The notes under the pieces: generated by a model
What the model was told of the DNA's origin: nothing
The model's database searches: none
Seen by the model: the letters and a program-made list of their open reading frames with translations, nothing else
Assembly: GCA_004376895.1 (NCBI GenBank)
Contig: SOIH01000118.1
Coordinates: 1 to 56,678, forward strand
Direction: 5' to 3'
DNA: 56,678 nt
DNA from: Anaerolineales bacterium
GTDB taxonomy: Bacteria; Chloroflexota; Anaerolineae; Anaerolineales; E44-bin32
Translations under genes and position numbers: made by a program
In this document: one piece after another, positions 8,245 to 16,995 of the stretch
Layout: each line of letters begins with the position of its first letter
Position numbering within the stretch: the first letter of the stretch is position 1

Positions 8245-10041
8245 ATGGACCCTAATGGTTTGAGCGAATTGAGCCGATCACTCGTCGATGTTGCAATGGG
8301 CAGAAAACCAGCGGATGTCGTCATACGCGGCGGCCGCTGGGTTTGCGTTCAGTCCGGGGAGATACTCCCAGGATTCTCCGTTGCGATTTTGGGAGAACGC
8401 ATTGCCTTTGTGGGCCAGGACGCGAGTCATACCATCGGGTCTGAAACACAGGTAATCGAGGCAGAAGATCGATATATTGTCCCCGGCTTGTTGGATGGCC
8501 ATATGCATGTTGAGTCGGGCATGATCACTGTTGGAGAGTTTGTGCGCGCGGTAGCTCCACGCGGCACAACAGGGATGTTCATCGATCCGCATGAGATTGC
8601 AAATGTCTTCGGGCTTGAGGGTGTGCGCCTCATGGTAGATGAGGCGGCTGTGCAGCCTATTCATGTGTGGGTCCAGGTCCCATCTTGTGTGCCATCCGCC
8701 CCGGGCTTGGAGACACCCGGTGCTGTGATCGGACCCGAGGAAGTTGCAGAGGCGCTGTCCTGGCCGGGGGTCATTGGGTTAGGCGAAATGATGAACTTCC
8801 CGGGGGTCTTCAACAGCGACGAGAAGATGCACCTGGAGATGGCGGAAACCCGCGCTGCAGGAAAGGTCACGGGAGGTCACTATGCCTCGCTCGATCTGGG
8901 AACGCCGTTCCATGGTTACGTTGCCGGGGGGCCGGAAGATGACCACGAGGGAACCCGAATGGAGGATGCACTCGCGCGTGTTCGCCAGGGTATGAAAGTG
9001 ATGATGAGGCTCGGGTCAGCGTGGCACGACGTAGCGAGTCAGGTGCGAGCTGTTACGGAAGAGGGTCTCGACCCTCGCCATTTCCTCCTGGTCACTGATG
9101 ACAGCCACTCCGGGACCTTAGTGAATGATGGGCACATGGATCGTGTTGTGCGGCACGCAATCGAGCAGGGTCTGGAGCCGATCACCGCTATACAGATGGC
9201 GACACTCAACACCGCGGAGCATTTTGGCATCGCCGGCGATATCGGACAGATCGCTCCCGGGCGGTATGCAGACATCCTGCTAGTAGGTGAGCTGGAATCC
9301 TTTGATATTGATATGGTCTTTGCACGTGGCCGGCTCATCGCGGAGGAAGGTGAACTCCTGGTGGATATCCCCGATTTTGTATATCCACCTGAAGTGAAAG
9401 CCTCCGTCCGCCTTGGAAAAGAACTAAGCGCAGACGATTTTTCTGTCCATGTCGCAAAAGATGGTGTGTTTACAGTTAACGTCATCGGAGTCATTGAGAA
9501 CCAGGCTCCGACACAACATCTTAAAATGGAGATGAAGGCAGAAGGTGGAGCGATCGCGGTTGATATCAAGCAGGATCTTACCAAGGTCGCACTCGTAGAG
9601 CGGCATCAGGCGACGGGTGAAGTTCAAGTAGGGTTTGTCCACGGTTTTGGGTTCGATCGCCCCTGCGCCATCGCCTCAACCGTAGCGCATGATTCTCACC
9701 ATATGATCGTCGTCGGGACAGATGAGGCTGATATGGCCCTGGCCGCCAATCGGCTTGCGGAAGTAGGCGGCGGTCAGATCGTTGTTCGCGAGGGGGAAAC
9801 TGTCGCCTTGGTGGAGCTGCCGATCGCGGGCTTGATGTCGGAAGAACGGGCTGAGATCGTCGCCGAGAAGGCTGAACGCGTTCTCGATGCTTTTAAAGAA
9901 TGTGGCTGTAAGCTGAATAATGCCAATATGCAGCTCAGCCTTCTGGCACTCGTTGTTATTCCCGACTTGCGTATCTCCGACAAAGGTCTCGTTGACGTCA
10001 ACCGCTTTGAGGTTATTCCTGTGGTGGAAGGTGGGGAGTAG
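8245..10041 (+). CDS. ade: Adenine deaminase
   Basis: A 598-residue enzyme converting adenine to hypoxanthine and ammonia. The N-terminal amidohydrolase domain has the metal motif DGHMHVESG, then DPHEIANV, and a C-terminal adenine-deaminase domain follows. Length and motif order match bacterial Ade enzymes, which differ from the adenosine-deaminase family. The ATG is preceded by AAAGAGAG. It lies between the oxoguanine-type deaminase and the GntR regulator, and supplies hypoxanthine to the molybdenum hydroxylases encoded further downstream. Confidence 0.93.
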   Translation: MDPNGLSELSRSLVDVAMGRKPADVVIRGGRWVCVQSGEILPGFSVAILGERIAFVGQDASHTIGSETQVIEAEDRYIVPGLLDGHMHVESGMITVGEFVRAVAPRGTTGMFIDPHEIANVFGLEGVRLMVDEAAVQPIHVWVQVPSCVPSAPGLETPGAVIGPEEVAEALSWPGVIGLGEMMNFPGVFNSDEKMHLEMAETRAAGKVTGGHYASLDLGTPFHGYVAGGPEDDHEGTRMEDALARVRQGMKVMMRLGSAWHDVASQVRAVTEEGLDPRHFLLVTDDSHSGTLVNDGHMDRVVRHAIEQGLEPITAIQMATLNTAEHFGIAGDIGQIAPGRYADILLVGELESFDIDMVFARGRLIAEEGELLVDIPDFVYPPEVKASVRLGKELSADDFSVHVAKDGVFTVNVIGVIENQAPTQHLKMEMKAEGGAIAVDIKQDLTKVALVERHQATGEVQVGFVHGFGFDRPCAIASTVAHDSHHMIVVGTDEADMALAANRLAEVGGGQIVVREGETVALVELPIAGLMSEERAEIVAEKAERVLDAFKECGCKLNNANMQLSLLALVVIPDLRISDKGLVDVNRFEVIPVVEGGE

Positions 10042-10087
10042 GCTATCCGAAGATCGGTCCCTCGAGGCCGACAACGCGAGTGAAGAA

Positions 10088-10837
10088 ATGAGTGGAATGG
10101 AAATACGAGAAGAAACGAAACGCCGCCCTCTTTACCAAAGAACGGCAGATGCTCTTTCTGAGATCCTTGAGAGCGTCGAGCCAGGGACATACCTTCCGTC
10201 TGAACCAAAGTTAGCCCGCAGCCTTGGGGTTTCACGCGCCACGCTGCGCGAGGCGATGCGAATCTTCGAGCGGAAAGGGAGGATCGTACGCCGCCAGGGC
10301 GTAGGTACGTATGTGACTCAGCTACCTCATGTGATCGACACCGGGATCGAAACCCTGGAGAGTATCGAGCGGCTAGCCGATCGGATCGGCCTTGCTGTCG
10401 AGACGGGGGACCTAGAAATCCGTAAACGGACTGCGACAGAGGAAGAACTGAAGCGATTCAGATGGGAAAATGGCCTTCCGTTGGTCGAAATCTCGCGAGT
10501 GATCCTTGCTGAAGGCAGACCTGTCGCCTTCCTTATTGACATTCTTCCGGAAGAACATCTGCCTGCGGATATCAAATCGGGTAAATTCCGGGGTTCGGTC
10601 CTCGATGTCTTGCTTCAGCGAGATGAACCTGAACTGTGGCAATGTCTAACAGATATCACCGCAGTATCGGCCTCGCCGGAGGTAGCCCGTCACCTGAAGA
10701 TTCAGCGGGGGGATGCATTACTGTTCTTCGAGGCTTGGCTATATTCAAAAGAAGGAGAAGTTATCGACCACACATACAGTTATTTCTTGCCTGGCACCTT
10801 TCGCTTTTATATAAACCGTCGGGTGCCCTTAGAGTGA
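10088..10837 (+). CDS. GntR-family transcriptional regulator with UTRA effector domain
   Basis: A 249-residue DNA-binding regulator of the HutC/UTRA subfamily. An N-terminal winged helix (about residues 12-75) includes the typical LPSEPKLARSLGVSRATLREAMR helix-turn-helix; from about residue 90 a UTRA ligand-binding domain follows, with EISRV and a C-terminal HTYSYFLPG. The frame is open upstream into the adenine deaminase gene, so the start is chosen near the domain: ATG at 10088, or 10097. Position suggests it controls purine genes with a purine or ureide as ligand. The palindromes at 10861-10895 are an obvious candidate operator. Confidence 0.82.
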   Translation: MSGMEIREETKRRPLYQRTADALSEILESVEPGTYLPSEPKLARSLGVSRATLREAMRIFERKGRIVRRQGVGTYVTQLPHVIDTGIETLESIERLADRIGLAVETGDLEIRKRTATEEELKRFRWENGLPLVEISRVILAEGRPVAFLIDILPEEHLPADIKSGKFRGSVLDVLLQRDEPELWQCLTDITAVSASPEVARHLKIQRGDALLFFEAWLYSKEGEVIDHTYSYFLPGTFRFYINRRVPLE

Positions 10838-10860
10838 AGCAGAAGGGGTTTCTAAAATAA

Positions 10861-10895
10861 TGGGTTTATAAACCCACGAATATTCGATCATCGAA
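10861..10895. promoter_or_regulatory. Tandem perfect palindromes, candidate operator
   Basis: Three perfect inverted repeats touch or overlap: TGGGTTTATAAACCCA (10861-10876), CGAATATTCG (10877-10886) and TTCGATCATCGAA (10883-10895). They fill the gap between the GntR regulator and the carbamoyltransferase gene and end before its ribosome-binding site. GntR-type regulators often bind palindromes with GT and AC half-sites. No second copy of the 16-bp element was noticed elsewhere in the window. Confidence 0.5.
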
Positions 10896-10914
10896 ATTGA
10901 GGAGGAGTAGATTC

Positions 10915-11868
10915 ATGCGCAGCTTTTCAGGACGAGACATACTTTCCTTAAAAGGATTTGAGAGGGAAGAGTATTTCCGAATTTTCGAAGTGTGTGACCG
11001 TTTGGCGCCGTTTGCGCGCGATAGACGCAATACAGATTTGCTCTCGGAGAAAACGCTTGTTACAGCTTTCTATCAACCCAGCACCCGAACCCGTCTGGCT
11101 CATGAAGCAGCGATGATCCGCCTGGGCGGGCAAGTGACGGGTTTTGCCGATGCAAAAATGACCCGTGCAGGGGATTTTTATCGAGAGTCCATCAAGGACA
11201 CTGTGAAAATGCTGGAGTTCTATGGTGATGTGATCGTGATGCGGCATTTCGAGCAGGGTGCGCCGCATGAGGCCGCGAAATGGGCTTCTATTCCGATCAT
11301 CAACGGCGGTGATGGCTGGGGGGAACACCCGACTCAGATTCTCACCGACCTTTACACCGTTCATCAGGAGAAAGGCCGTCTCGATGGACTCCGCTGGCTG
11401 GCTGTTGGCGATATGCGCATGCGAACGATGCACTCATTAGCCTATGGTCTGACCCAATTTGATTGTCCGATCACTTTCGTATCCCCCCCTGAGATGTCTC
11501 TCACGGATGAATTTAAAGAAGAGCTTAAACAATTCAGTCTCGATTTCACTGAGGCAGAGCATGTGGAACAAGCGATAAGTGAAGCAGATGTAATCTTGGT
11601 TGAGCCGGTCGTCCAGCCGGATTACACCAAATCCCGTGACGAACGAGACGGTGATGTCGGCTTGACACCCGCGAATTACAAGATCACGCGTGAATTGTTA
11701 TCCAGTAAAGCCAAGTCGGATGCAATTCTATTGCACTCCCTGCCGCGGATGGATGAGATTCCTCCCGATGTTGACGGCACACGTTGGTCTCGTTACTGGT
11801 TGGAAGCGTTCAATGGTGTGGTCATGCGCATGGGGCTGCTGGCATCCGTCCTCGGCGCAATGGAATGA
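10915..11868 (+). CDS. Aspartate-carbamoyltransferase-like transcarbamylase
   Basis: A 317-residue cytoplasmic transcarbamylase. The carbamoyl-phosphate motif STRTR is at residues 56-60, HPTQ at 138-141 and HSLPR at 274-278, and the C-terminal layout is that of PyrB. The loop that in E. coli PyrB supplies the active-site lysine (SLGKKGET) reads TRAGDFYRES here, with no lysine at that place, so the second substrate may not be aspartate. GGAGGAG precedes the ATG at 10915 and sets the start (a TTG at 10897 is rejected). Its neighbours, a second transcarbamylase and carbamate kinase, suggest a catabolic role, transferring carbamoyl from a ureido compound to phosphate. A biosynthetic PyrB remains possible. 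Confidence 0.75.
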   Translation: MRSFSGRDILSLKGFEREEYFRIFEVCDRLAPFARDRRNTDLLSEKTLVTAFYQPSTRTRLAHEAAMIRLGGQVTGFADAKMTRAGDFYRESIKDTVKMLEFYGDVIVMRHFEQGAPHEAAKWASIPIINGGDGWGEHPTQILTDLYTVHQEKGRLDGLRWLAVGDMRMRTMHSLAYGLTQFDCPITFVSPPEMSLTDEFKEELKQFSLDFTEAEHVEQAISEADVILVEPVVQPDYTKSRDERDGDVGLTPANYKITRELLSSKAKSDAILLHSLPRMDEIPPDVDGTRWSRYWLEAFNGVVMRMGLLASVLGAME

Positions 11869-12055
11869 GGGTGTCGATTATCGGAAGCAAGAGGAACGAA
11901 ATAGATTGAGTCGAATAGCTGGTGAAGATAATAATTTGAGAGGTGAGTACAAACACCCTTGCTAAATCAGGAGACTCGATGATACATAAAGCTCACCTCA
12001 CGTCTGAACATGGGCGTAATTGACCCACAACTAAACGATAGGAGATGAAATATCC

Positions 12056-13036
12056 ATGCAAACAGATCTACGTGGAAGGGACCTCATTGGTGATCTCGAT
12101 TTTACCCGCGAGGAGGTCGAGACCGTTCTGGATGTAGCGTTTGATCTCAAGCGCAAGCGCGCGCTTGGAGAACCCCATCCTTACTTGAGAGATAAGGTCC
12201 TGGCGATGTTGTTCTTCTTCTCGAGCACCCGCACACGCGGTTCGTTTGAGGCGGGGATGGCTCAGTTGGGAGGGCATGCTGCTTTTATCGAATCGCGGAC
12301 AACCCAGATTTCTCACGGAGACACAGAGAAGGAGATGGGGGAGATCTTTGGCCGTTATTTCGATGGCATCGCGATCCGGCACGTCGATTGGGGGATCGGG
12401 AACCGGTATCTAAATCTGGTCGCTGAGGCCTCGCGCGAGCCCGTCCTCAACATGCAATGCGAGTTCTACCATCCATTCCAGATTCTGGCCGATCTCATGA
12501 CGATCATCGAGAAAAAAGGCAGGGATTTGCGGAGGAAGAAGATGGTAGTCTCCTGGGCATACGCATCCTCCTACTTGAAACCCGTTTCAGTGCCGCAGTC
12601 GCTCATCTTACAAATGCCCCGCTTTGGTCTCGATGTTGTTTTAGCCCATCCTCCGGAATTCAAATTGATGCCGGAGATCATGGATCAAGCGAAGGCCCAG
12701 GCGAAGAAATTTGGCACAGGGTTTGAGGTCGTCGATGATATGAATGAGGCGGTAAAAGATGCTGACATCGTCTATGCCAAGTCTTGGGGCCCTTTATTGA
12801 CGACGACAGATCCCGAGGAAGGGAAGAAAATCCAGGATAAGTATAAAGACTGGATCGCGGATGAGAAGAAAATGGGGCTGGCCAAAGCCGATTCTATTTA
12901 TATGCATCCCCTCCCCGCCGATCGTAACATCGAAGTCACGGATGGTGTTATCGACGGACCGCAAAGCGTCGTGTTCGACGAGGCAGAGAATCGTCTGCAT
13001 GCGCAAAAAGCCGTCATGGCGTTAACGATGCGCTAG
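12056..13036 (+). CDS. YgeW/ornithine-carbamoyltransferase-family transcarbamylase
   Basis: A 326-residue enzyme. The carbamoyl-phosphate site STRTR is at 57-61 and HPFQ at 139-142, with HPLP near 284 where ornithine carbamoyltransferases have HCLP. The central stretch around WAYASSYLKPVSVPQ and the region ADIVYAKSW resemble E. coli YgeW, a knotted transcarbamylase of the urate-responsive yge cluster. The C-terminus (PQSVVFDEAENRLHAQKAV) is like the acetylornithine/ornithine group. The substrate cannot be read from the sequence; a ureido acid is likely in this setting. TAGGAGAT precedes the ATG. Carbamate kinase follows after 15 bases, implying carbamoyl phosphate is passed on to make ATP. 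Confidence 0.78.
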   Translation: MQTDLRGRDLIGDLDFTREEVETVLDVAFDLKRKRALGEPHPYLRDKVLAMLFFFSSTRTRGSFEAGMAQLGGHAAFIESRTTQISHGDTEKEMGEIFGRYFDGIAIRHVDWGIGNRYLNLVAEASREPVLNMQCEFYHPFQILADLMTIIEKKGRDLRRKKMVVSWAYASSYLKPVSVPQSLILQMPRFGLDVVLAHPPEFKLMPEIMDQAKAQAKKFGTGFEVVDDMNEAVKDADIVYAKSWGPLLTTTDPEEGKKIQDKYKDWIADEKKMGLAKADSIYMHPLPADRNIEVTDGVIDGPQSVVFDEAENRLHAQKAVMALTMR

Positions 13037-13051
13037 TTTGGAGGACTGTGA

Positions 13052-14011
13052 ATGAGCAAATCAAGTGGAAGAAAAATTGCTATAGTCGCTGTTGGCGGCA
13101 ACTCTTTAATCAAAGATAAGCAGCATAGAACAGTTCCGGATCAATATGCGGCGGCGGGTGAATCTATGACCCATATCGCCGGCATGATCGAAGCGGGTTG
13201 GGATGTTGTCATCACGCATGGCAATGGCCCACAGGTGGGCTTCATCCTGCGCCGGGCTGAACTTGCGCTGCATGAGCTTCACCCCGTACCCTTGGATTCA
13301 TGTGGGGCTGACACGCAAGGCGCCATCGGCTATATGTTCCAGCGAGCGCTTTACAACGAATTCTTGCTGCGTGGGCTCGACAAGAAATCGGCAACAGTTG
13401 TTACGCAGGTCTTAGTCGACCGGAACGATCCTGCCTTTCAGAATCCAGCCAAGCCAATCGGTTCCTTCATGGATGAGGGGACCGCATCGGAACGGAGCAA
13501 GCAAGAAGGTTGGGCGGTCGTGGAGGATGCCGGTCGAGGTTGGCGGCGCGTTGTACCTTCGCCGTTACCTGTCCGCATCATCGAGCAGGATGCGATCCAG
13601 TCGTTGATCGAAGATGGTTTTGTGGTCATCGGTGTGGGTGGGGGTGGCATTCCCGTAGTTGAAGATGAGAACGGCGAACTCGTCGGGATTGAGGCGGTGA
13701 TCGATAAGGACTTCGCCTCAGCACTGCTGGCAAACAACATCCAGGCGGATCTGCTTTTAATCTCAACAGCAGTAGAGAAAGTCGCGCTGAATTTCAATAA
13801 ACCGGATCAGCAATGGATTGATCGGATGACTTTGGCTGAGGCGAAAAAGCATCTCGCCGATGGCCAATTCGGCGAGGGAAGCATGGAACCTAAGATTCGG
13901 GCTATTGTTGGCTTTCTAGAACGTGGTGGTAAGGAAGCCCTGATCACAGACCCTGTGAATATTGAGCTTGCTCTAGAAGGGAAAACGGGCACTCGAATTG
14001 TCACTTCATAA
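13052..14011 (+). CDS. arcC: Carbamate kinase
   Basis: A 319-residue cytoplasmic kinase that uses carbamoyl phosphate and ADP to form carbamate and ATP. Family motifs are the N-terminal GGNSL phosphate loop, ITHGNGPQVG, the DSCGADTQGAIGY segment and the C-terminal EGSMEPKIRA. TTTGGAGGA lies just before the ATG. Directly downstream of a transcarbamylase, it is the energy-conserving step of fermentative ureide or arginine use. No arginine deiminase gene is present, so purine- or hydantoin-derived carbamoyl groups are the likelier source. It corresponds to yqeA in the E. coli cluster. Confidence 0.93.
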   Translation: MSKSSGRKIAIVAVGGNSLIKDKQHRTVPDQYAAAGESMTHIAGMIEAGWDVVITHGNGPQVGFILRRAELALHELHPVPLDSCGADTQGAIGYMFQRALYNEFLLRGLDKKSATVVTQVLVDRNDPAFQNPAKPIGSFMDEGTASERSKQEGWAVVEDAGRGWRRVVPSPLPVRIIEQDAIQSLIEDGFVVIGVGGGGIPVVEDENGELVGIEAVIDKDFASALLANNIQADLLLISTAVEKVALNFNKPDQQWIDRMTLAEAKKHLADGQFGEGSMEPKIRAIVGFLERGGKEALITDPVNIELALEGKTGTRIVTS

Positions 14012-14117
14012 ACCGCAGAAGGCGGATAAACCATAAAGGAGGTGGTTCATCGTAAAAACGAGCAATGTTGTCAGCCGAAACTCATTCAAGGAAACACTAA
14101 ATTAGGAGGAGTTTGAG

Positions 14118-15332
14118 ATGTCACGAAGTATGGCGTTACGCCTAGCTGTTCTCCTTGCCCTGTTGGCTCTGGCACTTACAGCCTGCGGTGGGGAAGAGGC
14201 ACCGGAAGTTGTGGGCGGTTTCGAGATCCCAGTAGTGGAAGAAGGTATGTTCAATGTAGCCATGGTCCTGATTGGTCCTCACGACGATGGTGGCTGGTCC
14301 CAGGCGCACTTCGAAGGTTTGGAATATATCAAAGAGAATGTGCCGAACGTCCACATAGCCTATATCGAGAACGTGCCCGAGGGAGCCGACTCGGAGCAGA
14401 TTATCCGCAGCCTCTCGCGGAAGGGCTTTGACCTGATCTTCGGTACTTCCTTCGGCTACATGGACCCCATGGAGACTGTAGCTGATGAATTCCCGGATGT
14501 TATATATATCCACATCAGCGGATACAAGTCGAACACAACCAACTTCGGTAACCTGTTCGGGGCGATGGAGGATATGAAGTTCCTGGGCGGTATGGTCGCC
14601 GGCGCGCGGGCTAAGCTGGATGGAAATCCCAAGCTGGGCTACATGGCCACATTCCCTATCCCCGAGGAGATTCGTCTCGGGAATGCCATTGCATTAGGGA
14701 TGAAGCAAACCTGCCCGGAGTGCACGCTGGACGTGCGTTGGCTCAACACCTGGCATGATCCCATCATCGAGAAAGAGGCCGCAGCCTCGTTGTTCGATGC
14801 CGGTGCTCAGGTAGTGTTCACGGGTGCCGATACCCCTGCGGTTGCCGATGTAGCCCAGGAAAAGGGCAAATGGGGCGTCACCTATGACTGGTACGGCTCC
14901 TGCAAGATCGACGCCTGCCTGACCGCGCCCTACTGGGTTTGGGGACCGGTATATGCAGAGATCGCCGAGGGTGTGATCGATGGCACCTACGAAGTCGGCT
15001 GGCACTATTTCGAAGCAGACACGGGTGGCTTGGCTCTATTTGGCTTCATGGAGGGTGAGGAACTCACGCCTGGCATGAAAGATTTACCGCCTGAAGTCAT
15101 TGAAGAGGTACGAGACCTGATGGCGCAGATGCTGGCTGGTGAGTTCGACCGTTTCGATCTCTTCTCCGGACCGATCATCGACAATCAAGGGAATGTGATC
15201 GTTCCTGAGGGTGAGCAGTTCCAGTACGCCGATATCGATCAATTCCCACCAGGTGCTCCCGGACTGGAGTGCGAGTACTGCATGTACTGGTGGGCTGACG
15301 GCATCACCGCAGAGCTACCTTCGCTCGAGTAA
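14118..15332 (+). CDS. BMP/PnrA-family substrate-binding lipoprotein (purine nucleoside importer)
   Basis: A 404-residue lipoprotein. The signal peptide ends in ALTAC with Cys23 as lipidation site. The mature part is a basic-membrane-protein (BMP) domain of the PnrA/Med type, with the N-terminal PHDDGGWSQAHFEGL and the later FGTSFGYMD segment. Characterised relatives bind purine nucleosides outside the membrane and deliver them to an ABC importer. It is followed by the ATPase and two permeases, so the four genes form one transporter. GGAGGAG precedes the ATG. Adjacent catabolic genes support purine or ureide import; the exact ligand is not visible. Confidence 0.88.
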   Translation: MSRSMALRLAVLLALLALALTACGGEEAPEVVGGFEIPVVEEGMFNVAMVLIGPHDDGGWSQAHFEGLEYIKENVPNVHIAYIENVPEGADSEQIIRSLSRKGFDLIFGTSFGYMDPMETVADEFPDVIYIHISGYKSNTTNFGNLFGAMEDMKFLGGMVAGARAKLDGNPKLGYMATFPIPEEIRLGNAIALGMKQTCPECTLDVRWLNTWHDPIIEKEAAASLFDAGAQVVFTGADTPAVADVAQEKGKWGVTYDWYGSCKIDACLTAPYWVWGPVYAEIAEGVIDGTYEVGWHYFEADTGGLALFGFMEGEELTPGMKDLPPEVIEEVRDLMAQMLAGEFDRFDLFSGPIIDNQGNVIVPEGEQFQYADIDQFPPGAPGLECEYCMYWWADGITAELPSLE

Positions 15333-15354
15333 TCTGTTCCCCCCATTTACTGTT

Positions 15355-15384
15355 GGGTCGGCGTTCTTGTCGGAGCGCCGACCC
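15355..15384 (+). terminator. Intercistronic hairpin after the binding-protein gene
   Basis: A 9-bp perfect stem GGGTCGGCG (15355-15363) / CGCCGACCC (15376-15384) lies between the binding-protein and ATPase genes. No clear T run follows, so it more likely stabilises the abundant binding-protein message or terminates only partly, as is common in ABC importer operons. Confidence 0.5.
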
Positions 15385-15423
15385 ACAACTATAGACATTT
15401 AATCAAATTGCAAAGGTGGGAGG

Positions 15424-16995
15424 ATGACTGAAAACGTTAATGCTGTGGAGATGAGGGGCATTTCCAAACAATTTCCAGGGGTCTTAGCGAATGACCAGGT
15501 TGATTTCACCTTGCGGTCTGGTGAGATCCACGCCTTGTTGGGCGAAAATGGCGCAGGCAAGAGCACGCTGGTGAATATCCTCACGGGCTTGTATAGACCC
15601 GATGAAGGTACGATCCGGGTTAATGGTGTGTATGTCGAGCTGCGCTCCCCTCGAGATGCCATCAACCATGGGATTGGCATGGTCCATCAACATTTTATGC
15701 TCGTACCCACTCAAACTGTGACGGAAAATATCCTCCTGGGCCTTGATGAACCGCGCTTCAATATGAATTTATCTCATTATGATCAAATCATCTCCGACCT
15801 CGGGGAGCAGTATGGTCTCCAGGTCGATCCACGAGCAAGAATCTGGCAATTGTCCGTTGGTGAGCAGCAGCGTGTGGAGATTTTAAAGATGCTATACCGC
15901 GGGGCGAATGTGCTCATCATGGACGAGCCGACAGCGGTCTTAGCTCCGCAGGAGATTCAAGAACTGTTCATGACACTTCGGTCCATGATTGCCGAAGGGA
16001 AATCAATCATCTTCATCAGCCACAAGCTCGATGAAGTCATGGCTATTGCAGATCGGATTACGGTCTTACGCAAAGGGAAGCTTAGCGCAGAGGGTTTACG
16101 CACAAAAGATATTTCGAAGCAGGACCTGGCGCGTGAGATGGTAGGTCGCGATGTACTCTTTCAATTGAATAAGGTCGAGCAGACTCCTGGAGATACTGTT
16201 CTATCTGTAGAAGGGCTCAAGGCGATAAATAATAAAGGTATTCAGGCTTTGCGAGGCCTATCCTTACACGTTGCGGCTGGTGAGATCGTCGGCGTAGCCG
16301 GCGTTGCTGGCAATGGGCAAACGGAGTTGGCTGAAGCTATTACCGGTCTTCGCCCGATCACAGAAGGAAAAGTGATTGTGCATGGGCAGACCATCATTGA
16401 AGGAATCATGTCAGGGCAACGCAGATCGAAACATGTAAGACAGGTGATCGATGCGGGCGTTTCACACATCCCTGAAGATCGAACCCATGTCGGCACTGCC
16501 CCTAACCTCAGCATCACTGATAACCTGATCATGAAGGGGTATCGGCAACCGCCGATCGCGAGAGGGTGGTCCATTGACAGCATTTCTGCAAATACGCGAG
16601 CGGAAACGCTGCGTGAAGACTATGACATTATTGTACCGACAATAGATACACCCGCACGCTTGCTCTCGGGAGGAAATCTTCAACGCTTGATTCTGGCGCG
16701 CGAGATCTCCTGTGAGCCGAAATTGATGATTGCAATGCAGCCCACGCGCGGGTTGGACGTTGGGGCGATCGAATCCGTTCAACGCTTGCTGCTCCAACAG
16801 CGTGAGAATGGCGCTGCGATCCTTCTAATCTCGGAGGAACTGGAAGAACTTATCTCGCTCTCGGATCGTATTTACGTGATTTATGAGGGAGAAATCATGG
16901 GTGAGGTGAGGGAAGCTGACCCTGAAACATTGGGCCTAATGATGACCGGAACTCGGCAGAAGGATCTGGTCGAGACAAGGAAGGTGAGTCAATGA
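15424..16995 (+). CDS. ABC transporter ATP-binding protein, double-domain nucleoside/sugar type
   Basis: A 523-residue ATPase with two ABC domains. The first (about 6-245) has Walker A GENGAGKST at 40-48, signature LSVGEQQR and Walker B LIMDEP. The second (about 260-505) has the degenerate P-loop GVAGNGQ and signature LSGGNLQR, the normal pattern for the CUT2/nucleoside importer ATPases (NupO, RbsA types). It powers the permeases encoded next, whose first ATG overlaps its stop codon. AGGTGGGAGG precedes the start. Confidence 0.92.
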   Translation: MTENVNAVEMRGISKQFPGVLANDQVDFTLRSGEIHALLGENGAGKSTLVNILTGLYRPDEGTIRVNGVYVELRSPRDAINHGIGMVHQHFMLVPTQTVTENILLGLDEPRFNMNLSHYDQIISDLGEQYGLQVDPRARIWQLSVGEQQRVEILKMLYRGANVLIMDEPTAVLAPQEIQELFMTLRSMIAEGKSIIFISHKLDEVMAIADRITVLRKGKLSAEGLRTKDISKQDLAREMVGRDVLFQLNKVEQTPGDTVLSVEGLKAINNKGIQALRGLSLHVAAGEIVGVAGVAGNGQTELAEAITGLRPITEGKVIVHGQTIIEGIMSGQRRSKHVRQVIDAGVSHIPEDRTHVGTAPNLSITDNLIMKGYRQPPIARGWSIDSISANTRAETLREDYDIIVPTIDTPARLLSGGNLQRLILAREISCEPKLMIAMQPTRGLDVGAIESVQRLLLQQRENGAAILLISEELEELISLSDRIYVIYEGEIMGEVREADPETLGLMMTGTRQKDLVETRKVSQ

